Shown here: positions 42,964-51,718 of the stretch, piece after piece
Position numbering within the stretch: position 1 is the first letter of the stretch
Layout: the number at the start of each line of letters is the position of its first letter
Source of the DNA: Alkaliphilus metalliredigens QYMF
GTDB taxonomy: Bacteria > Bacillota > Clostridia > Peptostreptococcales > Natronincolaceae
Reading direction: 5' to 3'
Assembly: GCF_000016985.1 (NCBI RefSeq)
Contig: NC_009633.1
Span: 4,445,539-4,509,538 of the forward strand
DNA: 64,000 bases
The notes under the pieces: generated by a model
The model's input: only the letters and a program-made list of their open reading frames with translations
Told to the model about the DNA's origin: nothing
Database searches by the model: none
Program-made: the position numbers and the translations under genes

Positions 42964-43322
42964 TTGACCACCTTCTTTTTAGTCATATACTTTTTATAAT
43001 TCACGACCTCGGGTGCCTCTAATTCTCTGTCGATTTCATATTCACCGTCATAATCTATGATTATATCGCCTTTCTTAAGTAACAACTCGTTGCCTTGCAT
43101 GTCTTTCAGCTTTTCTTTTACATAAAGCTTCTTATCCTGTGTAGTATAACTGCCACCCTCGCTATAACGTATTTCCCTATCAGACATAGGTAAAAATGTA
43201 CCTCTAAAATGTCTTACTTCGCTTATGCCTTCAGTCCATTTGCCACGTATATATTGACCTGTCTTTTGTTGAACTGAAATTTGTTTTTCCCATCTTTGAA
43301 TTATTCTAGTAAAATCCATCAT
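42960..43322 (-). CDS. head closure / connector protein
   Basis: A 120-residue small beta-barrel-like protein (GTFLPMSDREIRYSEGGSYTTQDKKLYVKE and GDIIIDYDGEYEIDRELEA). The size, fold pattern and place between the gp10-like and terminator genes fit a head-closure (stopper) protein. Assigned from context. Confidence 0.6.
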   Translation of the reverse strand: MMDFTRIIQRWEKQISVQQKTGQYIRGKWTEGISEVRHFRGTFLPMSDREIRYSEGGSYTTQDKKLYVKEKLKDMQGNELLLKKGDIIIDYDGEYEIDRELEAPEVVNYKKYMTKKKVVK

Positions 43323-43927
43323 AAGCTTACCACTTCATAAGTGACTGCATTTCGAAGCCTTCCAGTTTGGATTAATGGATTATCTGTCCCTTTGTTGGCA
43401 ACTGTTAACGCACTATTAGCTGGGCTTTTAGTTTCTTTTATTTTTCTTTGAATTAACGTCTGTAGATATAATCCCAGTCTATTATAGAGCTGTTCCCCTG
43501 TGAGTTTCCCCTCTAGAACATTAATCAATAAATCTTGACCCATTTCATTAATTTTGTTCTTGTTTTCATCGAAGGTTGAGCGTATATAACTTCTTTCAGG
43601 AATCATAACGCTCTTGAGTAATACAAACATAGGGATAAAATCTTTTTCTCCCTGGCCTTTAGGTTTAGCTAATATTTTTGTTCCTCTGGGCACAAATAGA
43701 TCATCGTGATCTGCTGGTCTTGTATCCCCAGCAGCAGGAAGAGGTATAGCTAGATACTTTGAATTTTTAGGCTTTATAGTTGCTCCAAATTCATGGGTTG
43801 CAGCAATCATTATCAGCTCAGAATCTTCTTCTCCCATAATTCCTGCTTTTAAAGCATGTGAATCTAAATAATCTAATTCTCTTAATAGCTCAGGTACTCG
43901 ACTTTCATCTTTTACTATCAATGACAT
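43319..43927 (-). CDS. virion morphogenesis / gp10-like tail completion protein
   Basis: A 202-residue protein with AATHEFGATIKP, PERSYIRSTFDENKNKI and a C-terminal NPLIQTGRLRNAVTYEV signature. This is shared by Mu gpG-type virion morphogenesis and HK97 gp10-like proteins at the head-tail interface. AGGAGGGT ribosome site; it ends overlapping the connector gene. Confidence 0.78.
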   Translation of the reverse strand: MSLIVKDESRVPELLRELDYLDSHALKAGIMGEEDSELIMIAATHEFGATIKPKNSKYLAIPLPAAGDTRPADHDDLFVPRGTKILAKPKGQGEKDFIPMFVLLKSVMIPERSYIRSTFDENKNKINEMGQDLLINVLEGKLTGEQLYNRLGLYLQTLIQRKIKETKSPANSALTVANKGTDNPLIQTGRLRNAVTYEVVSL

Positions 43928-43933
43928 ACCCTC

Positions 43934-44266
43934 CTATGAAGTAACGAGCATGCTTAAATTGCTTTTTTTCAGTAATCTTAGCACCTCTTGTCCATATTCA
44001 GTAGATTTCAAACCTTCTTTTCCAGAAGTTGAATCAGAGAAAGCAATTGCCCCAAGGCCATCCACCTTCTCTGATTTTATTTTTGGATTGTCTAATGTGG
44101 CATAATGCGCCGTTAGATATCTCATGATTTTTTCTTTGAAGGATGCCTTGAATTCCATGCTGTTCATTTCTAACTTTGCATCTTCGATGTAGATCTCAAT
44201 AGTAGAATCAGGCAAGCCTCCCAAATGAGAGGCTATTGCCCGTACCCTTTCTACAGTTGTTTCCAT
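43934..44266 (-). CDS. head-tail adaptor (DUF4054)
   Basis: A 110-residue helical protein: IEIYIEDAKLEMNSMEFKASFKEKIMRYLTAHYATL, then ITEKVDGLG-like region and GLKSTEYGQEVLRLLKKS. Helical adaptor with the DUF4054 pattern, which binds beneath the portal. Confidence 0.75.
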   Translation of the reverse strand: METTVERVRAIASHLGGLPDSTIEIYIEDAKLEMNSMEFKASFKEKIMRYLTAHYATLDNPKIKSEKVDGLGAIAFSDSTSGKEGLKSTEYGQEVLRLLKKSNLSMLVTS

Positions 44267-44268
44267 TG

Positions 44269-44601
44269 TTACTCACCACTCTTGATGGCTTCTTTTAACT
44301 GTTTTTGAATAGCCTCTAAAACAGTCTTTCTTTCCTCTTGCTCAGACCATTTTTGCAATTTTTCTTGCGAAAATGTTGTTTGTACAATCTCAATCGCCTT
44401 GCCAGCTGGAGTGATCTCGGAAATGTCTTCGATAAGTCCTTCTTTCACTTCAACCACTTTATCTTTTAGCCAATCTTTCACGATAGGATGTTTACTCTCT
44501 TTATCCCAATCCTTTTTTTCTACTTCGTTGGCGCCAATATTTAATGTCACTTCTCCAACATGCTTGATGAATTTACTATTATTAATTACTGTAATTTCCA
44601 T
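44269..44601 (-). CDS. Mu-like prophage structural-region protein
   Basis: A 110-residue protein with an N-terminal NIGANEVEKKDWDKESKHPIVKDWLKDKVVEV domain resembling the FluMu-type N-terminal domain, and a charged helical C terminus. It lies between capsid and adaptor genes. The role is unclear; it may be a capsid-associated or scaffold-like factor. Confidence 0.55.
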   Translation of the reverse strand: MEITVINNSKFIKHVGEVTLNIGANEVEKKDWDKESKHPIVKDWLKDKVVEVKEGLIEDISEITPAGKAIEIVQTTFSQEKLQKWSEQEERKTVLEAIQKQLKEAIKSGE

Positions 44602-44616
44602 TAATGTTCCCCCTCC

Positions 44617-45531
44617 TTATATTCCGTCAGCTCTGCAAATCCCCATTGGGAATCTTACAATAGCTCCACCAGTACGCTCTTCAAGGTTAATCTGAGATGA
44701 CATATTTGCTAACATTACTTCTGGGTGTCTTGTGATATCAAGAGGTAATGCCATTTCTACGACATCCTTGCTGCTATCGAAAACAGCAAGACAATCTGTG
44801 GAAGAATCGCCTGCACCTTCTAGGTCTGCAACTCTAATGATATTAGTAAACCACTTTTGTTCTTGTAACCATTTGCGAATTGTCATGTTGTAGTTTTCAG
44901 CGTTCACCGGTTTATCTAAGTCCTCATACTGATTAGGTGGCAATAATAAGGTGTCCACTGTTAGTCCTGGAAGCGCATTAACTTTCTTTCTAGCTAAACG
45001 AATATCTTCAATAATCTCTTCACTGGTTTTATCTTTCCATTTTGTAGATGTTTCCCCAGCGTTTAGGGCTACAGGCATCGTTTGGATGCCAGTGAAGTTC
45101 AATAGTCCTTCAGCTTGATGCGCTTCTGATCCAACATAGAAAAAGCGGTTTTCCTTCTCTGCAACAGCTCTTCTTGCCGCTATTGCCTTTGTAATGTCGA
45201 TAGTCCTATTTGCCATTTGTGCAGCTCTTTTCTCTTGAATACCAATCGTGAAGCCTACAACTACTCCATATACTTTCTGTGTGTGTCGCTCAACGTCAGC
45301 ATCCACTAATGGAATATCATCCGATGCACCATAGGCAAATATCTTTGCAGCCCCTCTTCTAGTCATTTTGTCATAACTGATTGTCTCAGCACCTTCATGG
45401 TCATCAGTTTTTAAACCAACCACGGTTCTGGCCGTTAATTCTTCTTCCTTTGCTTCATAAGCGACTTTATCGATACTTTCTAAATCTTGGTTAAGCAACA
45501 TTCCATCTTGTCTTACATGCATTCCTCGCAT
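44617..45531 (-). CDS. major capsid protein (DUF2184 family)
   Basis: A 304-residue HK97-fold capsid protein of the DUF2184 type. Seen are TARTVVGLKTDDHEGAETISYD (E-loop region), the spine helix with MANRTIDITKAIAARRAVAEKENRFFYVG, GLLNFTGI, LLLPPNQYE and a C-terminal HPEVMLANMSSQINLEERTGGAIVRFP. Preceded by the cement and protease/scaffold genes. AGGAG ribosome site. Confidence 0.85.
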   Translation of the reverse strand: MRGMHVRQDGMLLNQDLESIDKVAYEAKEEELTARTVVGLKTDDHEGAETISYDKMTRRGAAKIFAYGASDDIPLVDADVERHTQKVYGVVVGFTIGIQEKRAAQMANRTIDITKAIAARRAVAEKENRFFYVGSEAHQAEGLLNFTGIQTMPVALNAGETSTKWKDKTSEEIIEDIRLARKKVNALPGLTVDTLLLPPNQYEDLDKPVNAENYNMTIRKWLQEQKWFTNIIRVADLEGAGDSSTDCLAVFDSSKDVVEMALPLDITRHPEVMLANMSSQINLEERTGGAIVRFPMGICRADGI

Positions 45532-45553
45532 CTTTTCTCCTCCATTCTTCTCT

Positions 45554-46054
45554 CTATAATTGGACTACTTTTGTAGTACTTGGTAGGTTGATAGCTAACA
45601 TTACTAACTCACCAGCAGCTGCACTAGTAAGGTATTCACTACCTTCAAGTTCGACACCATATACACCATTTGTATCTACACTAAGGGGAGCAGCAGTAAA
45701 ATCTCCATCTTCTAAAACAGCAGCCTTTTGTCCAGCTGTTACACCAGCAGAATCAGCAGATACTTTAACCCATACAGTACCTTTTTTTAGTACAGAAACA
45801 GGGTTACCTTGTAAATATTGATCGTTGTCCAAATCACCTGTAACGCTATTTAGAGCAATCCCTGCAAATATATCTGTAGACGCTGCACCATCCCAGGCTT
45901 TCACCTGAATCTCTTTATCTGTTCCTAATTTAACAGCTTTGCCATACTTAATTGGACTTCCTTCTGCTGCCATACTTCTTGCTGTTGCTGACATACTAGC
46001 TTCTGCGATTCTTCCTGCTCCTGTAGCAGCTGGTTGATATTTTTGTACAGTCAT
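45554..46054 (-). CDS. capsid decoration / structural cement protein
   Basis: A 166-residue Ala/Gly/Val-rich beta protein (GSPIKYGKAVKLGTDKEIQVKAW, FAGIALNSVTGDLD, QGNPVSVLKKGTVWVKVSA). The composition and position between protease/scaffold and major capsid fit cement (decoration) proteins of DUF2184 phages. Confidence 0.75.
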   Translation of the reverse strand: MTVQKYQPAATGAGRIAEASMSATARSMAAEGSPIKYGKAVKLGTDKEIQVKAWDGAASTDIFAGIALNSVTGDLDNDQYLQGNPVSVLKKGTVWVKVSADSAGVTAGQKAAVLEDGDFTAAPLSVDTNGVYGVELEGSEYLTSAAAGELVMLAINLPSTTKVVQL

Positions 46055-46069
46055 TATTTTTCCTCCTCA

Positions 46070-46585
46070 CTATTTTTTCATTTGAAGTCTTTTGCTTTTC
46101 ATGCTTGTTACTAGATCCCCTGCACCTGCATCATTCTTAATTTTTAAGTTGTTGGCGCCTGTGCTAGAGTGTTCTGTATTTTTGTAAAAATCAACAATTG
46201 TATCAAATCGCGCATCAATGTACTCTTCACTTTTCCCTTCTCCGGTGAAGCTTTCATCGCCTAGAACCTTGATGCAATCTACTTTAATTTCTCTAGGCTT
46301 CTTGCCCTTAAAGTCGTAATCTGGATCTAAAATAATGGCCGCATCTTGTACTACTTTCAATCTGGCTTCAATTGCTTGATCCAACTTTATTTCTGATAAT
46401 TGATTTTTTTCTAGTTCATCTTTCTTCTCTTGAAGCTTCTTAATTTCGTCCTCTTTTCCATCTAGCTTGCCTTCGAGTTGTCCTACTTGCTTAGTCAACT
46501 CATCACTCTTTGTTTCCAATGCAGTTACTCTTGTTGCTACCACTTCCGGTACTTCGTACTCCACTCCGTCAAGTCTAATTTTCAT
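46070..46585 (-). CDS. possible nested scaffold protein from an internal start
   Basis: Within the DUF2213 gene an ATG (46585) begins MKIRLDGVEYEVPE, just where the protease-like domain ends and the coiled-coil scaffold begins. AAGGAAGGG lies 9 bases upstream, with a second ATG at 46594. Nested scaffold starts are known in lambda (C/Nu3) and related phages. No separate evidence of use. Confidence 0.45.
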   Translation of the reverse strand: MKIRLDGVEYEVPEVVATRVTALETKSDELTKQVGQLEGKLDGKEDEIKKLQEKKDELEKNQLSEIKLDQAIEARLKVVQDAAIILDPDYDFKGKKPREIKVDCIKVLGDESFTGEGKSEEYIDARFDTIVDFYKNTEHSSTGANNLKIKNDAGAGDLVTSMKSKRLQMKK

Positions 46586-47176
46586 TTCCTTCATCCCTTC
46601 CTTTTCTTTATAATTTTCAATTTCATCAGTTCTGATCTGAACTGCAAAGCTCTCTTTTTCATCAGTTCTAGCTGAACACTCAGGACCACAACGACCTTTC
46701 TTGACCATGGCCAAGTGATTGAATTTAAAATCTGTTTGTCTTCTGTCATACTTTTGACCTTCATACACGCCGCTTTCATCGATGACTCTACACTCAAATC
46801 CTAGCGAACATTCTTTTTTCAAACCTGTGACAATATCGGCGATTAGTTTAGCATCAAACACAGTTGCTTTATTTACCATAGTCACATCTTGCATCTCTGC
46901 CTTTTCATGTGTCCAACCAGCAACTAATTCTTTTGAATTATGTGCAGATATCAACTCATAAGGATGTCCATCTGTAATAGGTAGGTTGTTTAGTTGTTCA
47001 ACTACTTTAATCAAATCGTCTGGATGTTTAAGTTCATAAATCACTTGACCAGATTCATAATCCATATAGGGGTATACTCCTGGCTTCACTGCTGCAAGAC
47101 TATAGTTTAAAAATCCTCTCCCATCTTCTTGCATCATATTGACTTCAACTCTGTCATATCTTTGCTTTAACAATTT
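46070..47176 (-). CDS. DUF2213 prohead protease/scaffold
   Basis: A 368-residue protein. The N-terminal DUF2213 protease-like domain (about 1-185) contains LNNLPITDGHP, ECSLGFECRV and FNHLAMVKKGRCGPEC. A long coiled coil (ALETKSDELTKQVGQLEGKLDGKEDEIKK) and a scaffold tail follow. The TTG at 47176 is 7 bases after a run of six G, a better start than the ATG 30 bases upstream, which lies inside the previous gene. A nested start at 46585 could give the scaffold alone. Confidence 0.8.
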   Translation of the reverse strand, partial: KLLKQRYDRVEVNMMQEDGRGFLNYSLAAVKPGVYPYMDYESGQVIYELKHPDDLIKVVEQLNNLPITDGHPYELISAHNSKELVAGWTHEKAEMQDVTMVNKATVFDAKLIADIVTGLKKECSLGFECRVIDESGVYEGQKYDRRQTDFKFNHLAMVKKGRCGPECSARTDEKESFAVQIRTDEIENYKEKEGMKEMKIRLDGVEYEVPEVVATRVTALETKSDELTKQVGQLEGKLDGKEDEIKKLQEKKDELEKNQLSEIKLDQAIEARLKVVQDAAIILDPDYDFKGKKPREIKVDCIKVLGDESFTGEGKSEEYIDARFDTIVDFYKNTEHSSTGANNLKIKNDAGAGDLVTSMKSKRLQMKK

Positions 47177-47186
47177 TTCACCCCCC

Positions 47187-47969
47187 TTATATATTAAGTA
47201 ATTCATCGGGATCTACTTCAGCTGTGCATCTGCATCCATAATCTTCACCTGGAAGCAGGCCTTCTGTACCAGCTCCTTCTGACCACAAAAACCTTTTACC
47301 ATTAAATATTTTGTGCTTATCTCTTACATTCCCATCACCTACATCACTCCAAATAAAGCCTTTCAGTCCACTTTGCTCATACTTTGCTTTATTAATATCT
47401 GCAACTAGACTACCTGTTTGATCTCGTGCGATGAACTTGGCTTTAGTCCTGCTTGTTTTATATGCCTCCTGGAGCCCATCGGCAATTTGTTTGTTCGACC
47501 TACCCCTACGGACACCTTGAAGTATGACTGTTTCAACGTTATTATGATAGTTTTCAGGTATAGATTTTATATAGGCAATATTTTCTTTGTTGGCTGCTGT
47601 GATAATATCTAAAAGTTTACTATCTCTACCAATTGGATCTACCCCTAAAACTGACCTAAATTGATTTGCAAATTGCTGAACAATGTTGTTTCCAACGGAC
47701 TTCGTAAATGCATCTGCAATTTTTACTATTTTATTTTCATCAAAATAGTATTCTAGTGTTTCTGTTCTCAAGGTATCTAATAGCAGGTTGATTTTCAGAA
47801 TAGCGTTATCATTACGTTCATTAAGACCATCATTTCTTATATTATGAGATATCTTCTTTTCGAAGGTCTCTATAACATTAGCATGACTACTAATTAATAA
47901 CCCTCTGACTTCCTTGAAATAATCCCATGCAGCACCAGAAGGGAATCTAGACTTAGGTGTTTTAGCCAT
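47187..47969 (-). CDS. minor head protein, Mu gpF family
   Basis: A 260-residue protein whose C-terminal half carries the Phage_Mu_F pattern: ILQGVRRGRSNKQIADGLQEAYKTSRTKAKFIARDQTGSLVADINKAKYEQ, then WSDVGDGNVRDKHKIFNGK and PGEDYGCRC. It overlaps the portal gene by 8 bases and probably sits near the portal, entering the capsid during assembly. Confidence 0.85.
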   Translation of the reverse strand: MAKTPKSRFPSGAAWDYFKEVRGLLISSHANVIETFEKKISHNIRNDGLNERNDNAILKINLLLDTLRTETLEYYFDENKIVKIADAFTKSVGNNIVQQFANQFRSVLGVDPIGRDSKLLDIITAANKENIAYIKSIPENYHNNVETVILQGVRRGRSNKQIADGLQEAYKTSRTKAKFIARDQTGSLVADINKAKYEQSGLKGFIWSDVGDGNVRDKHKIFNGKRFLWSEGAGTEGLLPGEDYGCRCTAEVDPDELLNI

Positions 47970-49311
47970 GGTCCATCGCCTCTTTTGCTTTTTTTACTTC
48001 TCTTGCAATTTTAAGTAGCTCTTCCTCACTCATATCTAGTTTTTCAATCATTGAGGTTTCGTTAAAGCGCTCTTTCCTGGTTTCGTCCGGTGATCTAACA
48101 TTATGAGTAAGATAAATGTTATCTATCTCAGCATTCATCTTTCTAATCTTTGCATCAGTCTCAGCGTCTAACTTCCACAGGGGATTGAATTTCATTTTGT
48201 ACTTCACGTTATCGGGTTCAATCGACTTTGTCCCAACTCCACTTTTACTCGCTAAAAGTGATAGGTCTATTAAGTATTCCAAAGGCTCTCTTACATGTGC
48301 TTCTTGCATTCCTGCTATTCTCATATAGTAATTCAGACTATCAAACTGCCCACCTGTCACAGTTCCTTGGGGTTGACCCATGATGTGTGATTTTGGCATT
48401 CGACTCACAGCAGATAACATTTCCCAGAGAAAATCGTACATATCTTTCAGGGGTAAGCTTACCGAGGGGGATATATAATCTAGGTCATCTTCTTTACCTA
48501 TCACAGCAAGACTTAACGTATTGAATTCAAAGTCTAATTCATTTTGTATGTTCTGTCTCAGTTCCTTGTCTGACATATCTACGCCATCGGTTTTCAATCT
48601 TTTATGCACCATCGAGTACATCAATTGACCTGTTGACCATGTTGCATTGTCAAATATCAATAGCAAATCATAGAGAATTTCAATCAAAGGTATGCCACGT
48701 TTTTCATCTTCAATTTTTCTTGTTGCAAAATGAATAATTCTATCATTGTGAACTAGCTTTGTATCTCCAGCTCCTTGAATTTCAAAAAGTTCTGTACTTC
48801 CATATTCAGGTGAGAACACATCTTCATTTTCTATATAGTCTATTAACTTGACTCCACTAAAAGCGTGGATATAGTCAATATCAGTTAGCTTTGATATCTC
48901 TATTGGATCAGAAATCTTGAATAACCCTGTTTGCTTTGCACCTATAGATATAAGACCATCACCCCTAAGTCTTTCAAATTTTAGAGCCTCTTGGAAGTTG
49001 TATTGCGCACCTAGGTTGGAGAGTTTATTCATGATCTGTTGTGCCAGTGCATCTTCCACGCCAGCAATAGAAATCCATTCTCTAGTTGCATCCTCGGCTG
49101 GGATGTTCACTATATTTTGAAATATACCGTTTACAGCATAGATGTCGGATATCATCCACTGACTCATTCTGTGCCTTGTAATGCCCTTTTGTCTGCTCAG
49201 TGGGCCTTTGGCTGTTCCCTTACTACTGGTTGATGACTCGAAAAAGTCTTTTTTGTATCCGCTGCTTACGCTATTACTTTTCTTTTGTTTTGTCTCTTGT
49301 CTTTTTCCCAA
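47962..49311 (-). CDS. portal protein (DUF1073)
   Basis: A 450-residue portal with GITRHRMSQWMISDIYAVNGIFQNIVNIPAEDATREW near the N terminus, the PKSHIMGQPQGTVTGGQFDSLNYYMRIAGMQE motif and a charged C terminus; this is the DUF1073 (anti-CBASS Acb1-associated portal) family pattern. The TTG at 49311 is preceded by GGAGGTG; the upstream ATG lies within that site region. It forms the dodecameric DNA gate for TerL. Confidence 0.85.
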   Translation of the reverse strand: MGKRQETKQKKSNSVSSGYKKDFFESSTSSKGTAKGPLSRQKGITRHRMSQWMISDIYAVNGIFQNIVNIPAEDATREWISIAGVEDALAQQIMNKLSNLGAQYNFQEALKFERLRGDGLISIGAKQTGLFKISDPIEISKLTDIDYIHAFSGVKLIDYIENEDVFSPEYGSTELFEIQGAGDTKLVHNDRIIHFATRKIEDEKRGIPLIEILYDLLLIFDNATWSTGQLMYSMVHKRLKTDGVDMSDKELRQNIQNELDFEFNTLSLAVIGKEDDLDYISPSVSLPLKDMYDFLWEMLSAVSRMPKSHIMGQPQGTVTGGQFDSLNYYMRIAGMQEAHVREPLEYLIDLSLLASKSGVGTKSIEPDNVKYKMKFNPLWKLDAETDAKIRKMNAEIDNIYLTHNVRSPDETRKERFNETSMIEKLDMSEEELLKIAREVKKAKEAMDHG

Positions 49312-49328
49312 GTAATCACCTCCCACTT

Positions 49329-50786
49329 TTAACGGTATCCATCAGCTATGCTATTTGCCTTTACCTTGACTTCGCCATTGATCACTTCTACAAATCCAGT
49401 TATCGCGTCTGGACCATCATCATGCTCGTTTTTGCCTTTTCTTTGATACTTGGCCATAGCTAAATAGTACTCATTGTACTTTTTAGCCCAATCTTCTGGC
49501 ATGATAACTTGCTCTATAACATTAGAACTATTGACCAGTATTCGAGTTTTCTTGTTCTTGCTCTGAAAGAACCATTTGATGTTACATTTCTTGTTTTTAT
49601 ACTTTTTCCTGAGAATATCTTCAACTTTTCTGGCGAAGCCACGGCCACCATTATTGGACTCAAATATGGCGTTTTTAACGCCATAAATATGAAGTCTTCT
49701 TGCCACTTCTTCCTCCGTTACTTCCATTGCTTCATCGGTATAATAAATATCTTTCACATAACCAAGTCTTCCAATTACGCCACCGATAGGCATACAAAGA
49801 TAGTCGCGCCCTTCATCGGCGGTATCAATATACGCAATAATGTCTTCAAATGCTTCGTCATCCACAACATCATAGGTTTTGAACTCTTTGTACAAGCTGC
49901 CTTTTTTATCAATAGGCCTTTGTAGATAATTTGCTTCAAAGATGTCTTCATCGATACCGCCTTTTTTGTCCATGATGGCATCATAGGATAGTATCTCATC
50001 ACATAAAGGTTCATCTTTTTCATTTAGTACAGGCATCTCTAGTACATATGTCTTTTCAGGGAAGTTTGCTATCACCCTTCCTGCTAAGTCATCTGTAGCC
50101 CATCTAGTTTGGATGATGATTTGTATGGCACCTTCTACCATCCTGGATAAGAATGTGTTTTTATACCAATCCCAGTGCGCTTCTTTGACCCTTTCATTAA
50201 CAGCTTCCGACTTATTTTTTATAGGATCATCAATGATTCCGATGTTTCCACGCATACCGGTAATTGATCCATCAAAGGATGTAGCCAGGTAACTCATATA
50301 TGCTCCTTCTAAACTCCAAAGGTTCATAGCTCCATCACCGTCTTTGATTTTCACAGATGGAAAGAAACTATTAACTACATAATAGTTGTCATCACCTTCG
50401 ATTTCTTGGTCCTGTATATGCTCTCTAACCATCTTGGCAAATCTAATTGAGAGGGTTTGATTATACGAAACCGATATAATCTGATTACTGACACTGTCTC
50501 CAAATGCCCAAGTAGAAAACATTCCAGCAGTGTAACTTTTCCCGTGTCCAGGAGGGAGGTTAATTACAAGTATGCTATAAGGTTTGTTGGTCTTAGGATT
50601 TATGAGCTTTTTTTCATAAATAGCTTGTATGGTTTTGCATACCTTATCCTGAAACGTCCTAGACTCTCTAAAAAATTCAGGATTCATTCGGTTGCAATAC
50701 TCTCTAAAATCACGTCGCCCTACAGCTATAATTTTAGATCTTTCACTATTCTGTTTTCCTTGGACCAACTCGTGAATGATATTCAT
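49329..50786 (-). CDS. terminase large subunit
   Basis: A 485-residue DNA-packaging motor. The ATPase part has a P-loop LPPGHGKSYT (about 77-86) and a Walker B-type GNIGIIDDPIKN; the RNase H-like nuclease part shows IDTADEGRDYL and later acidic residues (FESNNGGRGF, HDDGPDAITG). Position before the portal and after the DUF3486 (TerS-like) genes is standard. A phased repeat array lies just upstream. Confidence 0.92.
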   Translation of the reverse strand: MNIIHELVQGKQNSERSKIIAVGRRDFREYCNRMNPEFFRESRTFQDKVCKTIQAIYEKKLINPKTNKPYSILVINLPPGHGKSYTAGMFSTWAFGDSVSNQIISVSYNQTLSIRFAKMVREHIQDQEIEGDDNYYVVNSFFPSVKIKDGDGAMNLWSLEGAYMSYLATSFDGSITGMRGNIGIIDDPIKNKSEAVNERVKEAHWDWYKNTFLSRMVEGAIQIIIQTRWATDDLAGRVIANFPEKTYVLEMPVLNEKDEPLCDEILSYDAIMDKKGGIDEDIFEANYLQRPIDKKGSLYKEFKTYDVVDDEAFEDIIAYIDTADEGRDYLCMPIGGVIGRLGYVKDIYYTDEAMEVTEEEVARRLHIYGVKNAIFESNNGGRGFARKVEDILRKKYKNKKCNIKWFFQSKNKKTRILVNSSNVIEQVIMPEDWAKKYNEYYLAMAKYQRKGKNEHDDGPDAITGFVEVINGEVKVKANSIADGYR

Positions 50787-50798
50787 ATTCTAGTCTCC

Positions 50799-50850
50799 CG
50801 TTATATATCGCGTTACTTCCCCGTTACTTCGCGTTATTTTAAAGTTACTC
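50799..50850. repeat. five helically phased GTTA(C/T) repeats upstream of terL
   Basis: Units CGTTATAT (50799), CGTTACTT (50811), CGTTACTT (50822), CGTTATTT (50832) and AGTTACTC (50843) start 12, 11, 10 and 11 bases apart, that is, about one helical turn. They lie between the antiterminator gene and terL; 50787-51042 has no gene. A CCTC...GAGG dyad and a CTAAG-GAA-CTTAG hairpin follow upstream. Confidence 0.7.
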
Positions 50851-51042
50851 CCCTCACGAGGTACGATAGGTCTGTTTAATCTGCTAAGTTCCTTAGAATC
50901 GATTTTAAGGCATTTTTTGCTGAAATTTAAAAAGGACATGCTTCGCCATTTGATAACCAGCCTTTATAGATAAGCTTGTTACCAATTTTGAGCCGTCCTA
51001 TGTTCTCGAAATGCTCAAGCACAGCCGCAACATGTACTCGTT

Positions 51043-51549
51043 TTATTCCGATACCTTTATGATCTCTATGCCTAAATCCACAGTCTTTGCATCACCTAGT
51101 ACAGATAAGCAAACCTTAGCCCTGCCTTTTCTTTTATCAACCTTAATGATATGCCCTTCCATGCCCAGTAGAGGTCCTGACACAACCTGTACTTTATTCC
51201 CTTCTTTTACAATTACCTTGGATAACCCTATGAGCTCTCCTTGATTGCACAATCTCAATACTCTTTGCATTTCTTCTAAGGGGATGGCCTCAGGCTTTTC
51301 AAGGCCTAAAAACCTATGGATACTTGGTATCCTTTTCAATTTGTAATATGTATCTACATCTAGTTCTACGTTTAAAAAAAGATAGCCTGTAAACAATATC
51401 TTTTTAACATGCCTGGTCTCTCCTTGCCTTTTTTCAGGAATTATTCTTTGTGGAACGATCACTTTGATATCTTCGATTTCTTTCTCCACAAGCTTCTTTG
51501 CTTTCATTTCTTCATTGCTTTTTACATGCACTACATACCATTTTTTAAT
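51043..51549 (-). CDS. NusG-like transcription antiterminator (LoaP/RfaH type)
   Basis: A 168-residue paralogue of NusG. It has an N-terminal NGN domain (KKWYVVHVKSNEE at the start, KKILFTGYLFLNVELDVDTYY, then RFLGLEKPEAIPLEEMQRV). A KOW domain follows at about 111-145 (KEGNKVQVVSGPLLGMEGHIIKV). The conserved KKWYVVHVK start has no ATG, GTG or TTG before it; an ATT (51549) sits 9 bases after GGAGG and overlaps the stop of the preceding small gene (ATTAA). A GTG at 51531 would cut off the first beta strand. Encoded just before the structural operon, it probably lets polymerase read through late terminators. Confidence 0.85.
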   Translation of the reverse strand: MKKWYVVHVKSNEEMKAKKLVEKEIEDIKVIVPQRIIPEKRQGETRHVKKILFTGYLFLNVELDVDTYYKLKRIPSIHRFLGLEKPEAIPLEEMQRVLRLCNQGELIGLSKVIVKEGNKVQVVSGPLLGMEGHIIKVDKRKGRAKVCLSVLGDAKTVDLGIEIIKVSE

Positions 51550-51718
51550 TGTTCTTCGCCTCCATCTTTTTGGATATGGAATCTACTTTCTCAGATAGTT
51601 TCATCAGTAGCTCTGGATCATTCTCCAATTCTATCCGTAGTTCCATCTTGATAGCGGTGATGGCATCTTTGATGCCTTTGCTGTACTGTAGCTTAAACTT
51701 TCTCTTTATACACTGCAC
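51545..51718 (-). CDS. small charged phage protein between TerS-like and NusG-like genes
   Basis: A 57-residue Lys/Glu-rich helical frame (SKGIKDAITAIKMELRIELEN...KVDSISKKMEAKNN) running from a GTG inside the end of the DUF3486 gene to the ATT start of the NusG-like gene. It fills the space exactly. The start is uncertain, because no good ribosome site precedes the GTG; coupling to the upstream gene is likely. Function unknown. Confidence 0.5.
   Translation of the reverse strand: MQCIKRKFKLQYSKGIKDAITAIKMELRIELENDPELLMKLSEKVDSISKKMEAKNN

Noticed and set aside
50799-50850. CRISPR array
   Set aside because: Units of about 8 bases with 2-4-base gaps; not a CRISPR repeat-spacer structure. No cas genes or arrays are seen anywhere in the window.
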